IMG/VR virus record: IMGVR_UViG_3300020583_000377
Location: 1-46,376 of that record
Source: a virus
DNA length: 46,376 nt
Reading direction: 5' to 3' (one strand)
The notes beneath the pieces were generated by a model. It did no database searches. It was given only the letters and a program-made list of their open reading frames with translations, and was not told the DNA's origin. Shown here in pieces: positions 1 through 7,407 of this stretch. Position 1 is the stretch's first letter. Each line of letters begins with the position of its first letter. A program made the position numbers and the translations under genes.

Positions 1-582
1 CCGACGTGTTCTCCGACCTCAGGCACTCCGCCGCAGACAGTTACGTGCTCCGTCTCGACAGGTGGCGCGTCGATCTGTTACACCACAGACGGTTCGAATC
101 CCACCGCTCCGGCCGCAGGAACGTGCTCAGGCGGGACGACAGCGACTTACTCAACCGCGCTCTTAATCTCAACCAATCCGACCACGTTACGAGTTATGGG
201 CACCCTAGCAGCGAACCTGAATTCTGGCGTCCAGACTTACGTCTACACATCGAGCGGTGCCGCTGCAACACCAGTCTTTTCCCCTGTCAACGGCACGTAC
301 GCCTTTAACTATCCGGGCACGATCACCACATCGACCTCGGGCTGCAATCCCTACGTCTATTGGGGCATCCACAACCCTCCGACTACAGGCGACATCAACA
401 CGAATTCCTTCGTGATCAACGCGGCGGGCACGTACTACGCCATGGTGATCGGCTGCCCCGGCTATACGAACTCAGCGGTCGGCCAAGTGACGTATGCCAT
501 CAGTTCGGGCCCTCCTCCGCAACCTTCCGTGATCATCCTTTCCCAGATTCCCGTGACTTCGGGACCTCAAGGAGCGCAATGA
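1..582 (+). CDS. C-terminal part of surface/tail-type protein with chitobiase-like C-terminal domain
   Basis: The frame is open from the first base, so the N-terminus lies outside the window; 193 codons are visible. Residues 1-65 are rich in Thr, Ser and Gly and contain the YTTDGSNPT segment typical of the CHB_HEX_C / Fn3-associated domain, a beta-sandwich found at the ends of glycan-active and adhesive surface proteins. The rest is beta-rich with scattered Cys and aromatics and a short Pro-rich tail. The stop overlaps the next start (ATGA). By position before the lysis genes it could be part of a tail fibre or virion adhesin; that role is inferred. The domain call rests on motif recognition only. 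Confidence 0.75.
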   Translation, partial: PTCSPTSGTPPQTVTCSVSTGGASICYTTDGSNPTAPAAGTCSGGTTATYSTALLISTNPTTLRVMGTLAANLNSGVQTYVYTSSGAAATPVFSPVNGTYAFNYPGTITTSTSGCNPYVYWGIHNPPTTGDINTNSFVINAAGTYYAMVIGCPGYTNSAVGQVTYAISSGPPPQPSVIILSQIPVTSGPQGAQ

Positions 583-1043
583 AAAGACTCAATTCAGCCG
601 TTGTCTATTTTCTGTTCGTCATAGCGATCATGGCGCTGATTTGTGCGCGAGCTTACGGGCAGACCTGCTCGGTCGCCAACCCGTGCGTGCCGATCGGCTT
701 CCCGAAAAGCACTGTTGGAGATACGATCACGCTTTATAAGTGCGTCGGCACGGCGGCTGTCTGCTCCCCGGCTGCCCTCGCCGCACAACTTGCAGGCGGA
801 AACAGTCCCTTCAACACGGTCGCATCGTTCCCCCTGAAAAGTCTGACAGCGACGGCCTATCAAGATCCCGAACCCTACGGGACGCTCGTCTATTACGCGG
901 CGACAGATACCCCTTCAGGAGGTGCGGCAGGCCCTGTTAGTGCAATTGTGGCCTTTCAAATGCCCCAAGCTACGCAAATAACGCCCCCAACATTGACGGC
1001 GGGACCGGCGATGGCGACGACGGGACCGGCTGGTCCGCAATGA
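579..1043 (+). CDS. Secreted protein of unknown function with N-terminal signal sequence
   Basis: 154 residues. An N-terminal KR pair and a hydrophobic stretch at about residues 8-25 ending in Ala-Tyr-Gly-Gln look like a cleavable signal peptide or anchor. The mature part has a Cys-rich start (TCSVANPC), a beta-rich middle and a Pro/Thr/Gly tail ending in TGPAGPQ. The upstream protein has a similar ending (SGPQGAQ), which hints at a shared tail motif. The ATG overlaps the upstream stop, which selects this start over an in-frame ATG about 220 bases earlier. Likely exported or virion-associated; no enzyme motif is visible. Confidence 0.65.
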   Translation: MKRLNSAVVYFLFVIAIMALICARAYGQTCSVANPCVPIGFPKSTVGDTITLYKCVGTAAVCSPAALAAQLAGGNSPFNTVASFPLKSLTATAYQDPEPYGTLVYYAATDTPSGGAAGPVSAIVAFQMPQATQITPPTLTAGPAMATTGPAGPQ

Positions 1044-1150
1044 GCTGGAAAGACGACAGAGAGCGGCGAATTTTATTAATTCTGTTCTGGTGCGGGATTG
1101 TGGCGTTCTTTGCGATTGTAGTGTTTATTATGCAGAAGTCGTTGCAGTGA
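1040..1150 (+). CDS. Small single-pass membrane protein (36 aa)
   Basis: Starts in an ATGA overlap with the upstream stop. A charged N-terminus (SWKDDRERR) is followed by one long hydrophobic helix at about residues 10-31 and a short KSLQ tail, so the topology is probably N-in. Size and position in a run of membrane proteins ahead of the endolysin would fit a holin-like or lysis-accessory peptide, but many phage membrane peptides look like this. Translational coupling and clear topology are the support. Confidence 0.55.
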   Translation: MSWKDDRERRILLILFWCGIVAFFAIVVFIMQKSLQ

Positions 1151-1216
1151 CAACGTCCTGGTCAGTAATAGACCGAACCGCATGGGGCGGTGGACGAATC
1201 CAATTGAGGTGGGCCA

Positions 1217-1729
1217 GTGACCGTCGAGAGGCGACGCGGGGGAGAAAGCAGGGATTTTGTGGTAGCTGAAATCACCCGGCAATTACAACCCGTGGAGTCC
1301 GCAGTGGCGAATATGGACAAGCGCCTGGAGCGCCTCTATAACTCCAATGGCGGCCCTCCGGGATATCTTCAGACTGCGCGTGCCGAGGATAATGGACGCT
1401 TCGAGATGATCTTCAAGATTCTCAACGAAGTCAATCCCAAGTTAAGAACACTGGAGGATTTCGTCAGGGATCATGAAACGGCCGAGAAGCAGAAGGAAGA
1501 AGATCAGGCAGCAGAGAGAATCGCACTAGCCGCAAAAGTCACAGAGTCGGAGAAGAGATTTAAGAGGTGGCTAGGTTTAGCGACTCTTTTTCTCGGAATT
1601 CTAACTGTGATTATGAACCTGAGAGGCTGTGGGCCGAATCTGAAAGCGCTATTCTTGTCGCAGAATCACTCAATATTACAGGATTCCCAAACACACGCGG
1701 ATTATCATCCTGATGAGGTGACAAAATGA
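1217..1729 (+). CDS. Coiled-coil protein with C-terminal membrane segment
   Basis: 170 residues starting at GTG, with a weak purine-rich stretch (TTGAGGTGGG) upstream. Residues about 15-115 are strongly helical and charged (ESAVANMDKRLERLY, ETAEKQKEEDQAAERIALAAK), a probable coiled coil. A hydrophobic segment at about residues 119-135 (WLGLATLFLGILTVIM) follows, then a short tail. It overlaps the next gene by ATGA. Such coiled-coil plus C-terminal-helix proteins occur near phage lysis and tail genes; the specific function is unknown. Confidence 0.6.
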   Translation: MTVERRRGGESRDFVVAEITRQLQPVESAVANMDKRLERLYNSNGGPPGYLQTARAEDNGRFEMIFKILNEVNPKLRTLEDFVRDHETAEKQKEEDQAAERIALAAKVTESEKRFKRWLGLATLFLGILTVIMNLRGCGPNLKALFLSQNHSILQDSQTHADYHPDEVTK

Positions 1730-1905
1730 GTTCTCCCAATCCGTTTCCTTGCGGCGGCGCGGGGCAGCATCCGTGCCCTCCGACCAACGCGCTTTCAATC
1801 TCAACCCCCAAAGGTTTTTATGCTACCGAAGACATGAACGCCTACGGAGAAGAATGCTACAAAAAAGCGCTGGCCGACGCAACCGCGCACAAGCCGGCAC
1901 AATGA
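1726..1905 (+). CDS. Small hypothetical protein (59 aa), Cys/Pro-rich N-terminus
   Basis: Begins in an ATGA overlap with the gene before and ends in an ATGA overlap with the gene after, good evidence that it is translated. The first 20 residues are rich in Pro, Gly and Cys (PFPCGGAGQHPCPP); the rest is a short helical stretch (YGEECYKKALADATAHK). No family is recognised. Confidence 0.55.
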   Translation: MSSPNPFPCGGAGQHPCPPTNALSISTPKGFYATEDMNAYGEECYKKALADATAHKPAQ

Positions 1906-2126
1906 CCGATAAGCCTCCTATCCCGCCAACGTCAAAAAGGGATGATAGGAAGCCGTTGCATGAAAAAACGGATGAAGAATTAGATGCAGATGCCAAAGCA
2001 CATCAGCGGGAAGTCTGGAGGCGGTGGGTGAAGAAAAGATGGCCCGTTGCGAGCTACACCGATGAGCAGATTGATGAGTTGATAAAGCGATACCAAGATT
2101 CCGGCGGGCATGAAGGCCTACTATGA
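1902..2126 (+). CDS. Small hydrophilic protein of unknown function (74 aa)
   Basis: Highly charged: a Pro/Lys/Asp-rich N-terminal third, then a basic-aromatic helix (REVWRRWVKKRWP) and an amphipathic C-terminal helix (TDEQIDELIKRYQDSG). Overlaps both neighbours by ATGA. The upstream in-frame extension would run through the previous gene, so the coupled ATG is preferred. No family recognised. Confidence 0.55.
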   Translation: MTDKPPIPPTSKRDDRKPLHEKTDEELDADAKAHQREVWRRWVKKRWPVASYTDEQIDELIKRYQDSGGHEGLL

Positions 2127-2347
2127 CTGACACTGTTACGGTCGCAGTGATACACGCCATCGAGATCATCATTCCTTCCGGTATCAGCGCCTATGTCGCT
2201 CTGGTTGTCCTTCGCGTTCAGCGGGAAGTGGGTGAAGTTAAGCACGCCATGAACAGTATCCTGGATAAACGTGTGGAAGTAGCGCATGACCTGGGATTTG
2301 CGGATGGAACTGCTTCGGGTGTGGAGCAAGAAAGAAATCGCAAATGA
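2123..2347 (+). CDS. Small membrane protein (74 aa)
   Basis: An N-terminal hydrophobic helix at about residues 5-30 (VTVAVIHAIEIIIPSGISAYVALVVL) is followed by a charged, probably cytoplasmic helical tail (REVGEVKHAMNSILDKRVEVAHDLGFADG). One membrane segment followed by a coiled-coil-like tail resembles small phage membrane proteins found close to holins. Coupled by ATGA at both ends. Confidence 0.6.
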   Translation: MTDTVTVAVIHAIEIIIPSGISAYVALVVLRVQREVGEVKHAMNSILDKRVEVAHDLGFADGTASGVEQERNRK

Positions 2348-2955
2348 CCGTCACCTATCAATTCGCTTACACCGCTCTCGGGCCATGGACCGCCGTGTGG
2401 AACTCAGCCATCAATCTTACCGAGCCCACGTTCTACGCCGTGCAGGCAAACGCGGACGGCAGCGTGGAGCTATTCGTGTCCGGGCCGGCCGTAGCGGGTG
2501 CCACGGGCGCCGGGGCGCTGGCGAAAGGGGTTGTGGCTTCTCCTGCGATCCCATTCTCACAGTTGACCACCAATGTGCTGGTGACGGTGGACGATTCGCC
2601 GGCCCGGCAATGGATCGAGATCGACACCCGGCTCACGACCGCAGACGGATTCACCTACCCCGGAGATATGGATATCGGACTCGACGGCACGGTAAGGGTT
2701 GGGGACATCAGCGGGACCTGGCACGTTTCTCCGGTTAAGCTGGCGCCTTTTCGGCCCTGGACTGCCACGCCGCTCTCGATCCTGAAGACCTACGACTTCA
2801 CCAAAAAGACAGTCACCATGTTCGGCATGACCTTCCCTGCGGCGAATATTGGATGGGCTCCGAACGAAATCGTGAACCAGCTTCAGATCGATCAGGCTCC
2901 CGCCGGCGGGACGTGCGTGGCGTGTTTCAGCAATATTTCGATGGCAGGGAGTTAA
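2344..2955 (+). CDS. Beta-rich hypothetical protein, possible virion protein (203 aa)
   Basis: Almost entirely alternating hydrophobic and polar residues with many Thr, Val, Trp and Gly, as in a beta-sandwich or lectin-like fold. No signal peptide. It ends with a Cys-containing strand (GGTCVACFSNISMAGS). Position between surface-type and lysis genes suggests a minor structural or adhesion role; this is inference only. ATGA overlap upstream. Confidence 0.6.
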   Translation: MTVTYQFAYTALGPWTAVWNSAINLTEPTFYAVQANADGSVELFVSGPAVAGATGAGALAKGVVASPAIPFSQLTTNVLVTVDDSPARQWIEIDTRLTTADGFTYPGDMDIGLDGTVRVGDISGTWHVSPVKLAPFRPWTATPLSILKTYDFTKKTVTMFGMTFPAANIGWAPNEIVNQLQIDQAPAGGTCVACFSNISMAGS

Positions 2956-3021
2956 TTTTGTTGAATTTAAGCACTTGGATGGATGTACCATAATGGCAAC
3001 TTCAACACCTGAAGGTGGTCG

Positions 3022-3225
3022 ATGCATCATATCCCGCTGCCAAGGTTGCAGGATGTAGAGGTCACATTGGAAGGTTCTAAGCACGGATCAATGGATATTG
3101 ACACGTATCTGGCTTGCTGCTATCTCGAAGCGAATGGCTGGAATTTTTATGTCAATTATGATCCGACCGATGCGCTTGAAAAGGCTCGGCAACGATACAT
3201 GGAGTTTGGGAGAGCGAGTCAATGA
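3022..3225 (+). CDS. Small hypothetical protein (67 aa)
   Basis: An AAGGTGG site about 5 bases before the ATG selects this start. The C-terminal half is aromatic and helical (CCYLEANGWNFYVNYDPTDALEKARQRYMEFG). Overlaps the next gene by ATGA. No family recognised. Confidence 0.5.
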   Translation: MHHIPLPRLQDVEVTLEGSKHGSMDIDTYLACCYLEANGWNFYVNYDPTDALEKARQRYMEFGRASQ

Positions 3226-3575
3226 TCATGATCGATCACCCCGCGTGGGAAGCTCTCCGAATCGGAGTCGCCAATGCGATTACGAATAATCTTCCTGAAT
3301 GGATTATCTTTATCGGAGCCCTCGCTATTGCTTTTGTTTGTACATGGCCGGAATTGATTCCTCGAAATGCACAGGACTGGTGGTCATGGTTTCGGAATGC
3401 GTTTCAGACTGCAGTCCCGGCAGCACGAGCAAGGCATGAAGCTTCAAGTTCCACCATTACCACCACTACGGATTCTTCAACCAAACAAGAGGCATCGGCG
3501 AGTACCGCCCTTGATCCCCCAGCGGTCCCTACGACGCCGGTAGAACCGGCAGCAGTTCCCAAGCAAGGAGCATAA
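3222..3575 (+). CDS. Membrane protein with low-complexity C-terminal tail; holin candidate
   Basis: 117 residues. One hydrophobic segment at about 27-45 (WIIFIGALAIAFVCTWPEL), an amphipathic WWSWFRNAF patch, then about 50 residues dominated by Thr, Ser, Ala and Pro. No signal-peptide cleavage site is evident. It lies three to four genes before the endolysin; a holin or holin-regulator role is possible but several nearby membrane proteins compete for it. Confidence 0.55.
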   Translation: MIMIDHPAWEALRIGVANAITNNLPEWIIFIGALAIAFVCTWPELIPRNAQDWWSWFRNAFQTAVPAARARHEASSSTITTTTDSSTKQEASASTALDPPAVPTTPVEPAAVPKQGA

Positions 3576-4019
3576 ATGAAGCGCAAACTGAAACTAGCGG
3601 CCCTGTATTTAGCATCGGGAGTGTTCTGGGCAGTATTTCTCCTGACGTGCTTCTCAGCGGTGGGCTGCACTCCAACCACGACGACTCCAGCGCAACTGGC
3701 TCCCGGCTACCAGAATGCGGCCGATCAACAGATGGGGAGCATATTGTCTGGAGCGCGCGCCTTCTACACGTCGATTCAGCAACAGTCGGCAGCGGGAACG
3801 CTGACGCTGACCCCGGCAGTGAAGCAGGCGTTCAACACGTTCGGAGTGAGCCTGAACGCAGCGGAGTCAGTCTATCTGGAATATCACGCGCTATTCAGCA
3901 GTGGGGTATCGGCAGCAGACCCGACGACAACGGCAAATTTGGAAGCCAAAGCTCAGGCAGCAGTCAACACGGTCCAGAGCCAGCAGGCAGCCCTTCCGCT
4001 GCCGGGAGCGACGAAATGA
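3576..4019 (+). CDS. Probable lipoprotein (147 aa)
   Basis: A basic N-terminus (MKRKLK), a hydrophobic stretch and a lipobox-like FSAVGC at about residues 26-31 suggest export and lipidation on that Cys, which would mean a host with a bacterial lipoprotein pathway. The mature part is Thr/Pro-rich then mainly helical, Ala/Gln-rich (residues 45-140). Outer spanins are often small lipoproteins near endolysins, but this one is long and lies before the endolysin, so spanin identity is only a possibility. It starts directly after the upstream TAA. Confidence 0.6.
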   Translation: MKRKLKLAALYLASGVFWAVFLLTCFSAVGCTPTTTTPAQLAPGYQNAADQQMGSILSGARAFYTSIQQQSAAGTLTLTPAVKQAFNTFGVSLNAAESVYLEYHALFSSGVSAADPTTTANLEAKAQAAVNTVQSQQAALPLPGATK

Positions 4020-4405
4020 GCACAACCCCCACACCAGCGCCCGCTACGGGATTCTGGACGAAATTCAAGGCTATCCTGCCCGCGCTTGAGATGGCTGGTA
4101 ATGTCGCTCTCCTAGCTACGCCGTTCGCTGCTTTTGAGCCATTGGTCGCAGGGCTTGAAACCGATTCGCAATCGCTGGTGAATCTCATCAGTACTAAGCC
4201 GTCTGTGCAGACCGAAACGATGGCTTTGTTCGCCAGCAGTATCGGCATCCTGACTACGCTCAAGGCTCAACCAGGATTGCCTGCCGCAACGTTGACACAG
4301 ATTGACGGATACATCACCGCAGCCGAGGCGGGAACAGCAGCTTACATTCAGGCGGAATCTGGATTTTCGGCAGCCAACTATCAACCCGTAACGCCGATTG
4401 CATAG
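4016..4405 (+). CDS. Hypothetical Ala/Thr-rich helical protein (129 aa)
   Basis: The ATGA overlap with the lipoprotein gene fixes the start. Mostly hydrophobic helices (ALEMAGNVALLATPFAAFEPLVAGL; about residues 24-48) and Ala-rich amphipathic stretches. Composition and order resemble the preceding protein's helical part, so the two may act together in the envelope. No catalytic motif. Confidence 0.5.
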   Translation: MSTTPTPAPATGFWTKFKAILPALEMAGNVALLATPFAAFEPLVAGLETDSQSLVNLISTKPSVQTETMALFASSIGILTTLKAQPGLPAATLTQIDGYITAAEAGTAAYIQAESGFSAANYQPVTPIA

Positions 4406-4407
4406 TC

Positions 4408-4887
4408 ATGCCTGACCTCAAGATTCGCTTTATCACGGAGTCTGATGCCGTCTCCGCAGCCATCCGGTTTGTTACTTTCTCGGAGTTTTCGCATACCGAG
4501 ATAGAGCTGCCGGATGGCTCTTTTTTAGGGGCGCACGCAGGCTCGGGCGTCCAGATCCGGCCGGCCAATTACTGCAAGCCGACTTTCGAGAGACGCTACG
4601 CGTTGCCTCTTAATGACGAAAAGTACGCGCAGGCTATGAAGTACGCGCATTCCTGCATCGGCTATTCCTACAACTACACCGATATCGTCGGCTTGCTCTT
4701 CCACCACAACCTGACATCGAAAGGCCGGGTTATCTGCTCGCAGTTCGTCTTCGATGTGATGACAGTGGCTGGAATTCAATCGTTGAACGTTTTACAGGCT
4801 TACGACTTTCGCGTGACGCCCGACATCCTGCATTTCTCGCCGGTCTTTATCGGCAAACAATACCTACAAACGGCGGTGCCGAAATGA
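4408..4887 (+). CDS. Circularly permuted NlpC/P60-like (YiiX/YaeF-type) protein
   Basis: 159 residues. A His in a FSHTEIELPDG context (about residue 30) comes first, and a Cys in GRVICSQFVFDVM (about residue 110) comes late. This His-before-Cys order is that of permuted papain-like NlpC/P60 relatives, whose members act on amide bonds of peptidoglycan, lipids or proteins. An aromatic YAHSCIGYSYNYTDI segment precedes the catalytic Cys. The gene overlaps the endolysin gene by ATGA, so a cell-wall or lysis role is the simplest inference. No signal peptide. Family placement is by motif order. Confidence 0.6.
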   Translation: MPDLKIRFITESDAVSAAIRFVTFSEFSHTEIELPDGSFLGAHAGSGVQIRPANYCKPTFERRYALPLNDEKYAQAMKYAHSCIGYSYNYTDIVGLLFHHNLTSKGRVICSQFVFDVMTVAGIQSLNVLQAYDFRVTPDILHFSPVFIGKQYLQTAVPK

Positions 4888-5399
4888 GCGACTTCAACCT
4901 CTGCTATTCCTTCTTGCTTCCGAATGAGGCGGCATTCGAAAACGGTGCGCCCGTGTTTGAGCCTAACCCGGATCCTACGAGAAGCGATCCGGCAGCTCAG
5001 GCCCTTGCGGGTATCAACTCTGCTTACTGGCCGGAGGACTTCGCGGCGATTCTTGCGCTGCCTCAAGATCAACGTGGTCCCGCAGTTCAGGATTTCTACA
5101 AGCGCAACTTCTGGGGAGTCTGGCTCGACAAACTGGATTCAAACAAAATTGCCGCCATGGTGCTGGATGCCAGCGTGAACCAGGGTGAAGGCTGGGCGGT
5201 GAGATTCCTGCAAACCTCATGCGGCGCCACGGTGGACGGAATATGGGGGCCGAATACGATCACAGCGGCCAACAGCGTGCCGGAAAGTGTGCTCATCCCT
5301 GCGTTCGTAGCAGCCCGTAAAGCGCGTTACACGGCTGTAGGCGGCCCATCCCTGCCTGATTGGTTAGCAAGGGCTTCTAAAGTGCCACAATTCGCTTGA
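4884..5399 (+). CDS. Endolysin, GH108-like with C-terminal peptidoglycan-binding-type region
   Basis: 171 residues. The N-terminus (YSFLLPNEAAFENG) aligns with the LL-x-x-EGG start of GH108 N-acetylmuramidases, with Glu14 as the expected catalytic acid; the usual EGG is EAA here. The central VQDFYKRNFW and MVLDASVNQG segments and the C-terminal LQTSCGATVDGIWGPNT stretch match the helical PG_binding_3-type half of these enzymes, in which a repeated D-G-x-x-G-P-x-T signature is typical. It would cleave peptidoglycan glycan strands at lysis. No signal peptide, so release would need a holin. Last gene of the plus-strand run. Confidence 0.75.
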   Translation: MSDFNLCYSFLLPNEAAFENGAPVFEPNPDPTRSDPAAQALAGINSAYWPEDFAAILALPQDQRGPAVQDFYKRNFWGVWLDKLDSNKIAAMVLDASVNQGEGWAVRFLQTSCGATVDGIWGPNTITAANSVPESVLIPAFVAARKARYTAVGGPSLPDWLARASKVPQFA

Positions 5400-5447
5400 T
5401 CCACACACGCAGCGCAGGAAACCAGCCGAGTTCACAATCCCAGATGG

Positions 5448-5987
5448 TCACCGATCCCCCTTGCCGGTAGAGCGGGCCGCGAACTCAACTTGCAATGCTT
5501 CGATTTCCTTGCGCGTATCTGAGAATTCTTCCGTGTCTAGGCAGTCGAGCAGATCTTCAAAGAGTTCTATTGCGCGGTCCACTGGCTGCTTCAGACGTGC
5601 CACTTCGGCCTTTGCTTCAGCCTTATGCTTATCGTCCATAAAAACGGCGTGATTCAACTCGCGTTGCAGTCGCTCATTCTCTTCGCGCAGCCTGGTGTTG
5701 TCGGCTTCGAGGGAGGCGATGCGCTCGATGAGGCGCACGATTTCTTTGTCAAATTCGAAAGAATTGTGAGCAGTGCGGGGATGTTTGCCCGCGTCAGTCC
5801 AAGCCTTTAAAAGCGTATGGCGCTCCCGCAGATCATCCGGCACCTTAGGGCTGTCGCTCCCCGCTTGCTGCGGCAGGAATTTAGTGTGCTCACCCGCATC
5901 GCAAAATGGGACGTAGCGGCCCTCAACTACTATGCCGGGGTGTTGGCGTTCGGTTTTACCGCAGTGTTGGCATGTTGGCTCACTCAT
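5448..5987 (-). CDS. Zinc-ribbon plus coiled-coil hypothetical protein (179 aa)
   Basis: Residues 6-30 carry CQHCGKTERQHPG and a later FCDAGEH, a likely Cys/His metal site. Residues 85-160 form a charged coiled coil (RLIERIASLEADNTRLREENERLQREL). An AAGGAGAA site 7 bases before the ATG lies inside the 3' end of the upstream gene. Gene end faces the endolysin gene convergently across 48 bases in which no hairpin terminator is evident. Function unknown. Confidence 0.6.
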   Translation of the reverse strand: MSEPTCQHCGKTERQHPGIVVEGRYVPFCDAGEHTKFLPQQAGSDSPKVPDDLRERHTLLKAWTDAGKHPRTAHNSFEFDKEIVRLIERIASLEADNTRLREENERLQRELNHAVFMDDKHKAEAKAEVARLKQPVDRAIELFEDLLDCLDTEEFSDTRKEIEALQVEFAARSTGKGDR

Positions 5988-6081
5988 GGTGATTCTCCTT
6001 CGCCAGCCACCGCGAAATGCCGATAATAAGAAATCCCCAAATCATCAGCCAAAAACCTGGATCATTCCAAAAATCTCCCAT
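5980..6081 (-). CDS. Small membrane protein (33 aa)
   Basis: Begins in a TGATG overlap with the upstream stop, with AAGGAGAA a few bases before. The peptide has one hydrophobic helix (FWLMIWGFLIIGI) and a tail LAKENHHE. The tail codons contain the ribosome-binding site of the next gene. Short but well supported by coupling at both ends. Confidence 0.5.
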   Translation of the reverse strand: MGDFWNDPGFWLMIWGFLIIGISRWLAKENHHE

Positions 6082-6392
6082 CACTGATTCTCCTTCGCCA
6101 GTGCGTCTATTTTATGATTAAGGAAAGCGAATCGTCCATCCTCTACTGGTTCATGGATATGATCTCCAACCAATTGCTCCCACCCACAAGTGCAGCCTAC
6201 ATACACGAAGACGGTAGAACCGTGATGAAGCATCCCCGGCCCCCCATGATCATCCTTACATCCAGCCATGCAGGGATAGTGGTAGGGTAAGTTCGCCGTC
6301 CTGTCGCCGTCCTTGCGCTTAACGCTTAGATTGGCCCACCGCTCCTCTCGACGCCACTTGATTGAATGCGTGCTGCTTTTCTGATCACTCAC
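6081..6392 (-). CDS. Cys/His-rich hypothetical protein (103 aa)
   Basis: GTG start chosen because a GAAGGAGAA site lies just upstream and the GTG overlaps the stop of a short upstream frame (GTGA). The protein has CMAGCKDDHGGPG and VGCTCGWEQL, suggesting a bound metal, and ends in DALAKENQ, a tail also seen in neighbours. The same frame stays open to an ATG at 6515 preceded by GGAGG, giving a 144-residue alternative with a poorly protein-like N-terminus; see the frameshift candidate there. Confidence 0.5.
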   Translation of the reverse strand: MSDQKSSTHSIKWRREERWANLSVKRKDGDRTANLPYHYPCMAGCKDDHGGPGMLHHGSTVFVYVGCTCGWEQLVGDHIHEPVEDGRFAFLNHKIDALAKENQ

Positions 6393-6515
6393 AACTTCTC
6401 CTTCGCCAGTGCTGCGTCGGTGCGCTCCTGCATTAGCCCACGGAGTCTTGCGGAAGCTGCTAGGAAAAACAATCCGCTCAATTTGGCAGGCGATCACATG
6501 CACCGATTTTTCCAT
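6389..6515 (-). pseudogene. Possible small gene split by a one-base frameshift (about 41 aa if repaired)
   Basis: A strong GGAGG site precedes an ATG at 6515, but that frame reads through into the next gene. In another frame the sequence encodes a helical stretch (ASARLRGLMQERTDAALAKEKL) that stops at 6389, exactly in a GTGA overlap with the next start. The two frames would join if a run of five T residues (minus strand, codons GTT TTT) were one base shorter. The LAKEK ending matches the LAKEN endings of two neighbouring genes. It may be a sequencing indel, a decayed gene or coincidence. Confidence 0.3.
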
Positions 6516-6524
6516 TCTGGCCTC

Positions 6525-6863
6525 CTACTTCATTCCACGTTTCAGTTCGGTTAGTGCTGCTTGTTCGCGTGCGAGAATGCGTGCCCACCTACAAAGTTCT
6601 CTGACAAGCGGTGTGTATTGTTCGACCATTGTCGCTAGTCTGATCTCGCCATGCATTTCCCAAAACTCTAAATTTAAAAGCGCAATCTCTTCCTCTACTT
6701 GCCGAATCTCCTCTTCGCGGGCCTCGGTAAAGGCGCGGGCTGCTTGCCAATCACTAAAAGCATGCTGCCGCCAATAGGGCGAGTAGAGGCGAATTGGCTT
6801 ACGCATTTGCCGCGCGATCACGATGCGACTAAACCTCTGCCTCACACACTCTTCATCTGTCAT
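6525..6863 (-). CDS. Helical hypothetical protein (112 aa)
   Basis: Start chosen at the ATG preceded by GAGAGGAAA; an extension to 6968 would overlap the upstream gene. The protein is rich in Arg, Glu and Ala, predicted helical throughout (ARAFTEAREEEIRQVEEEIALLNLEFW; then a basic C-terminus). No family recognised. Confidence 0.55.
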   Translation of the reverse strand: MTDEECVRQRFSRIVIARQMRKPIRLYSPYWRQHAFSDWQAARAFTEAREEEIRQVEEEIALLNLEFWEMHGEIRLATMVEQYTPLVRELCRWARILAREQAALTELKRGMK

Positions 6864-6894
6864 TTTCCGTTTCCTCTCTATAGCCTGTACCGCG

Positions 6895-7155
6895 TCACGC
6901 CGGTTTCTCGATGTGGCATTCATCGCATTCAGTGAAGCCAACGCCCTTGTCCTCGTCGATTCGCTCAACCCAACGGTGAACGTGTTCCGGCTTGTACGTT
7001 ACCGTTGTGACTGTCGAGGGCGGCGCAATGGCAAGCTGCCCCTGAAACGACATCCGCCATCGAGCTTGCGTGCAATCGTGGCAGTCGCAACGTTGATGTT
7101 CTTGCGGATACCCGCCAAAAAACGCATTCAAAGGTGCTCCCATCATCCCCTCCAT
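6895..7155 (-). CDS. Small Cys/His-rich protein (86 aa)
   Basis: Contains CDCHDC near residue 25 and a C-terminal FTECDECHIEKP, plus HVHRW; a zinc-binding mini-domain is likely. Several closely spaced ATGs near the N-terminus leave the exact start open (7155 or about 12 bases further in). Function unknown. Confidence 0.5.
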   Translation of the reverse strand: MEGMMGAPLNAFFGGYPQEHQRCDCHDCTQARWRMSFQGQLAIAPPSTVTTVTYKPEHVHRWVERIDEDKGVGFTECDECHIEKPA

Positions 7156-7173
7156 CCCCGGTTAAGCCACGCG

Positions 7174-7404
7174 CTAACGCGGCACGAGCACTGTGACAGG
7201 CCCAACTTTTTCAATCAGTGGCACGCATTTTTTGTCGCATTGATAGTACGCAGCCCGTTTGGGCGCGGCACAGGATGCGAGCGCCAGAAGCAAAATGCAG
7301 GCGGCGATCGACACAGCCACGATGCAAGCAGCGTCGATGTACTTTTGCACGCGCTCTTCGAGTTGAGGATTGTGTGGGGTTTCGTCGTCGTATCGGTCGG
7401 CCAT
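7174..7404 (-). CDS. Small membrane protein (76 aa)
   Basis: A charged N-terminus (ADRYDDETPHNPQLEERVQKY) is followed by a hydrophobic helix at about residues 24-46 with an ALASC segment that resembles a lipobox, but it lies far from the N-terminus, so membrane anchoring is more likely than lipidation. The outer part has CDKKCVP. A 15-codon frame ends immediately upstream. Confidence 0.5.
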   Translation of the reverse strand: MADRYDDETPHNPQLEERVQKYIDAACIVAVSIAACILLLALASCAAPKRAAYYQCDKKCVPLIEKVGPVTVLVPR

Positions 7405-7407
7405 GGG

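Noticed and set aside
2557-3084. Minus-strand frame of 175 codons over 2557-3084
   Set aside because: It is antisense to the coupled plus-strand genes and has no supporting ribosome site.
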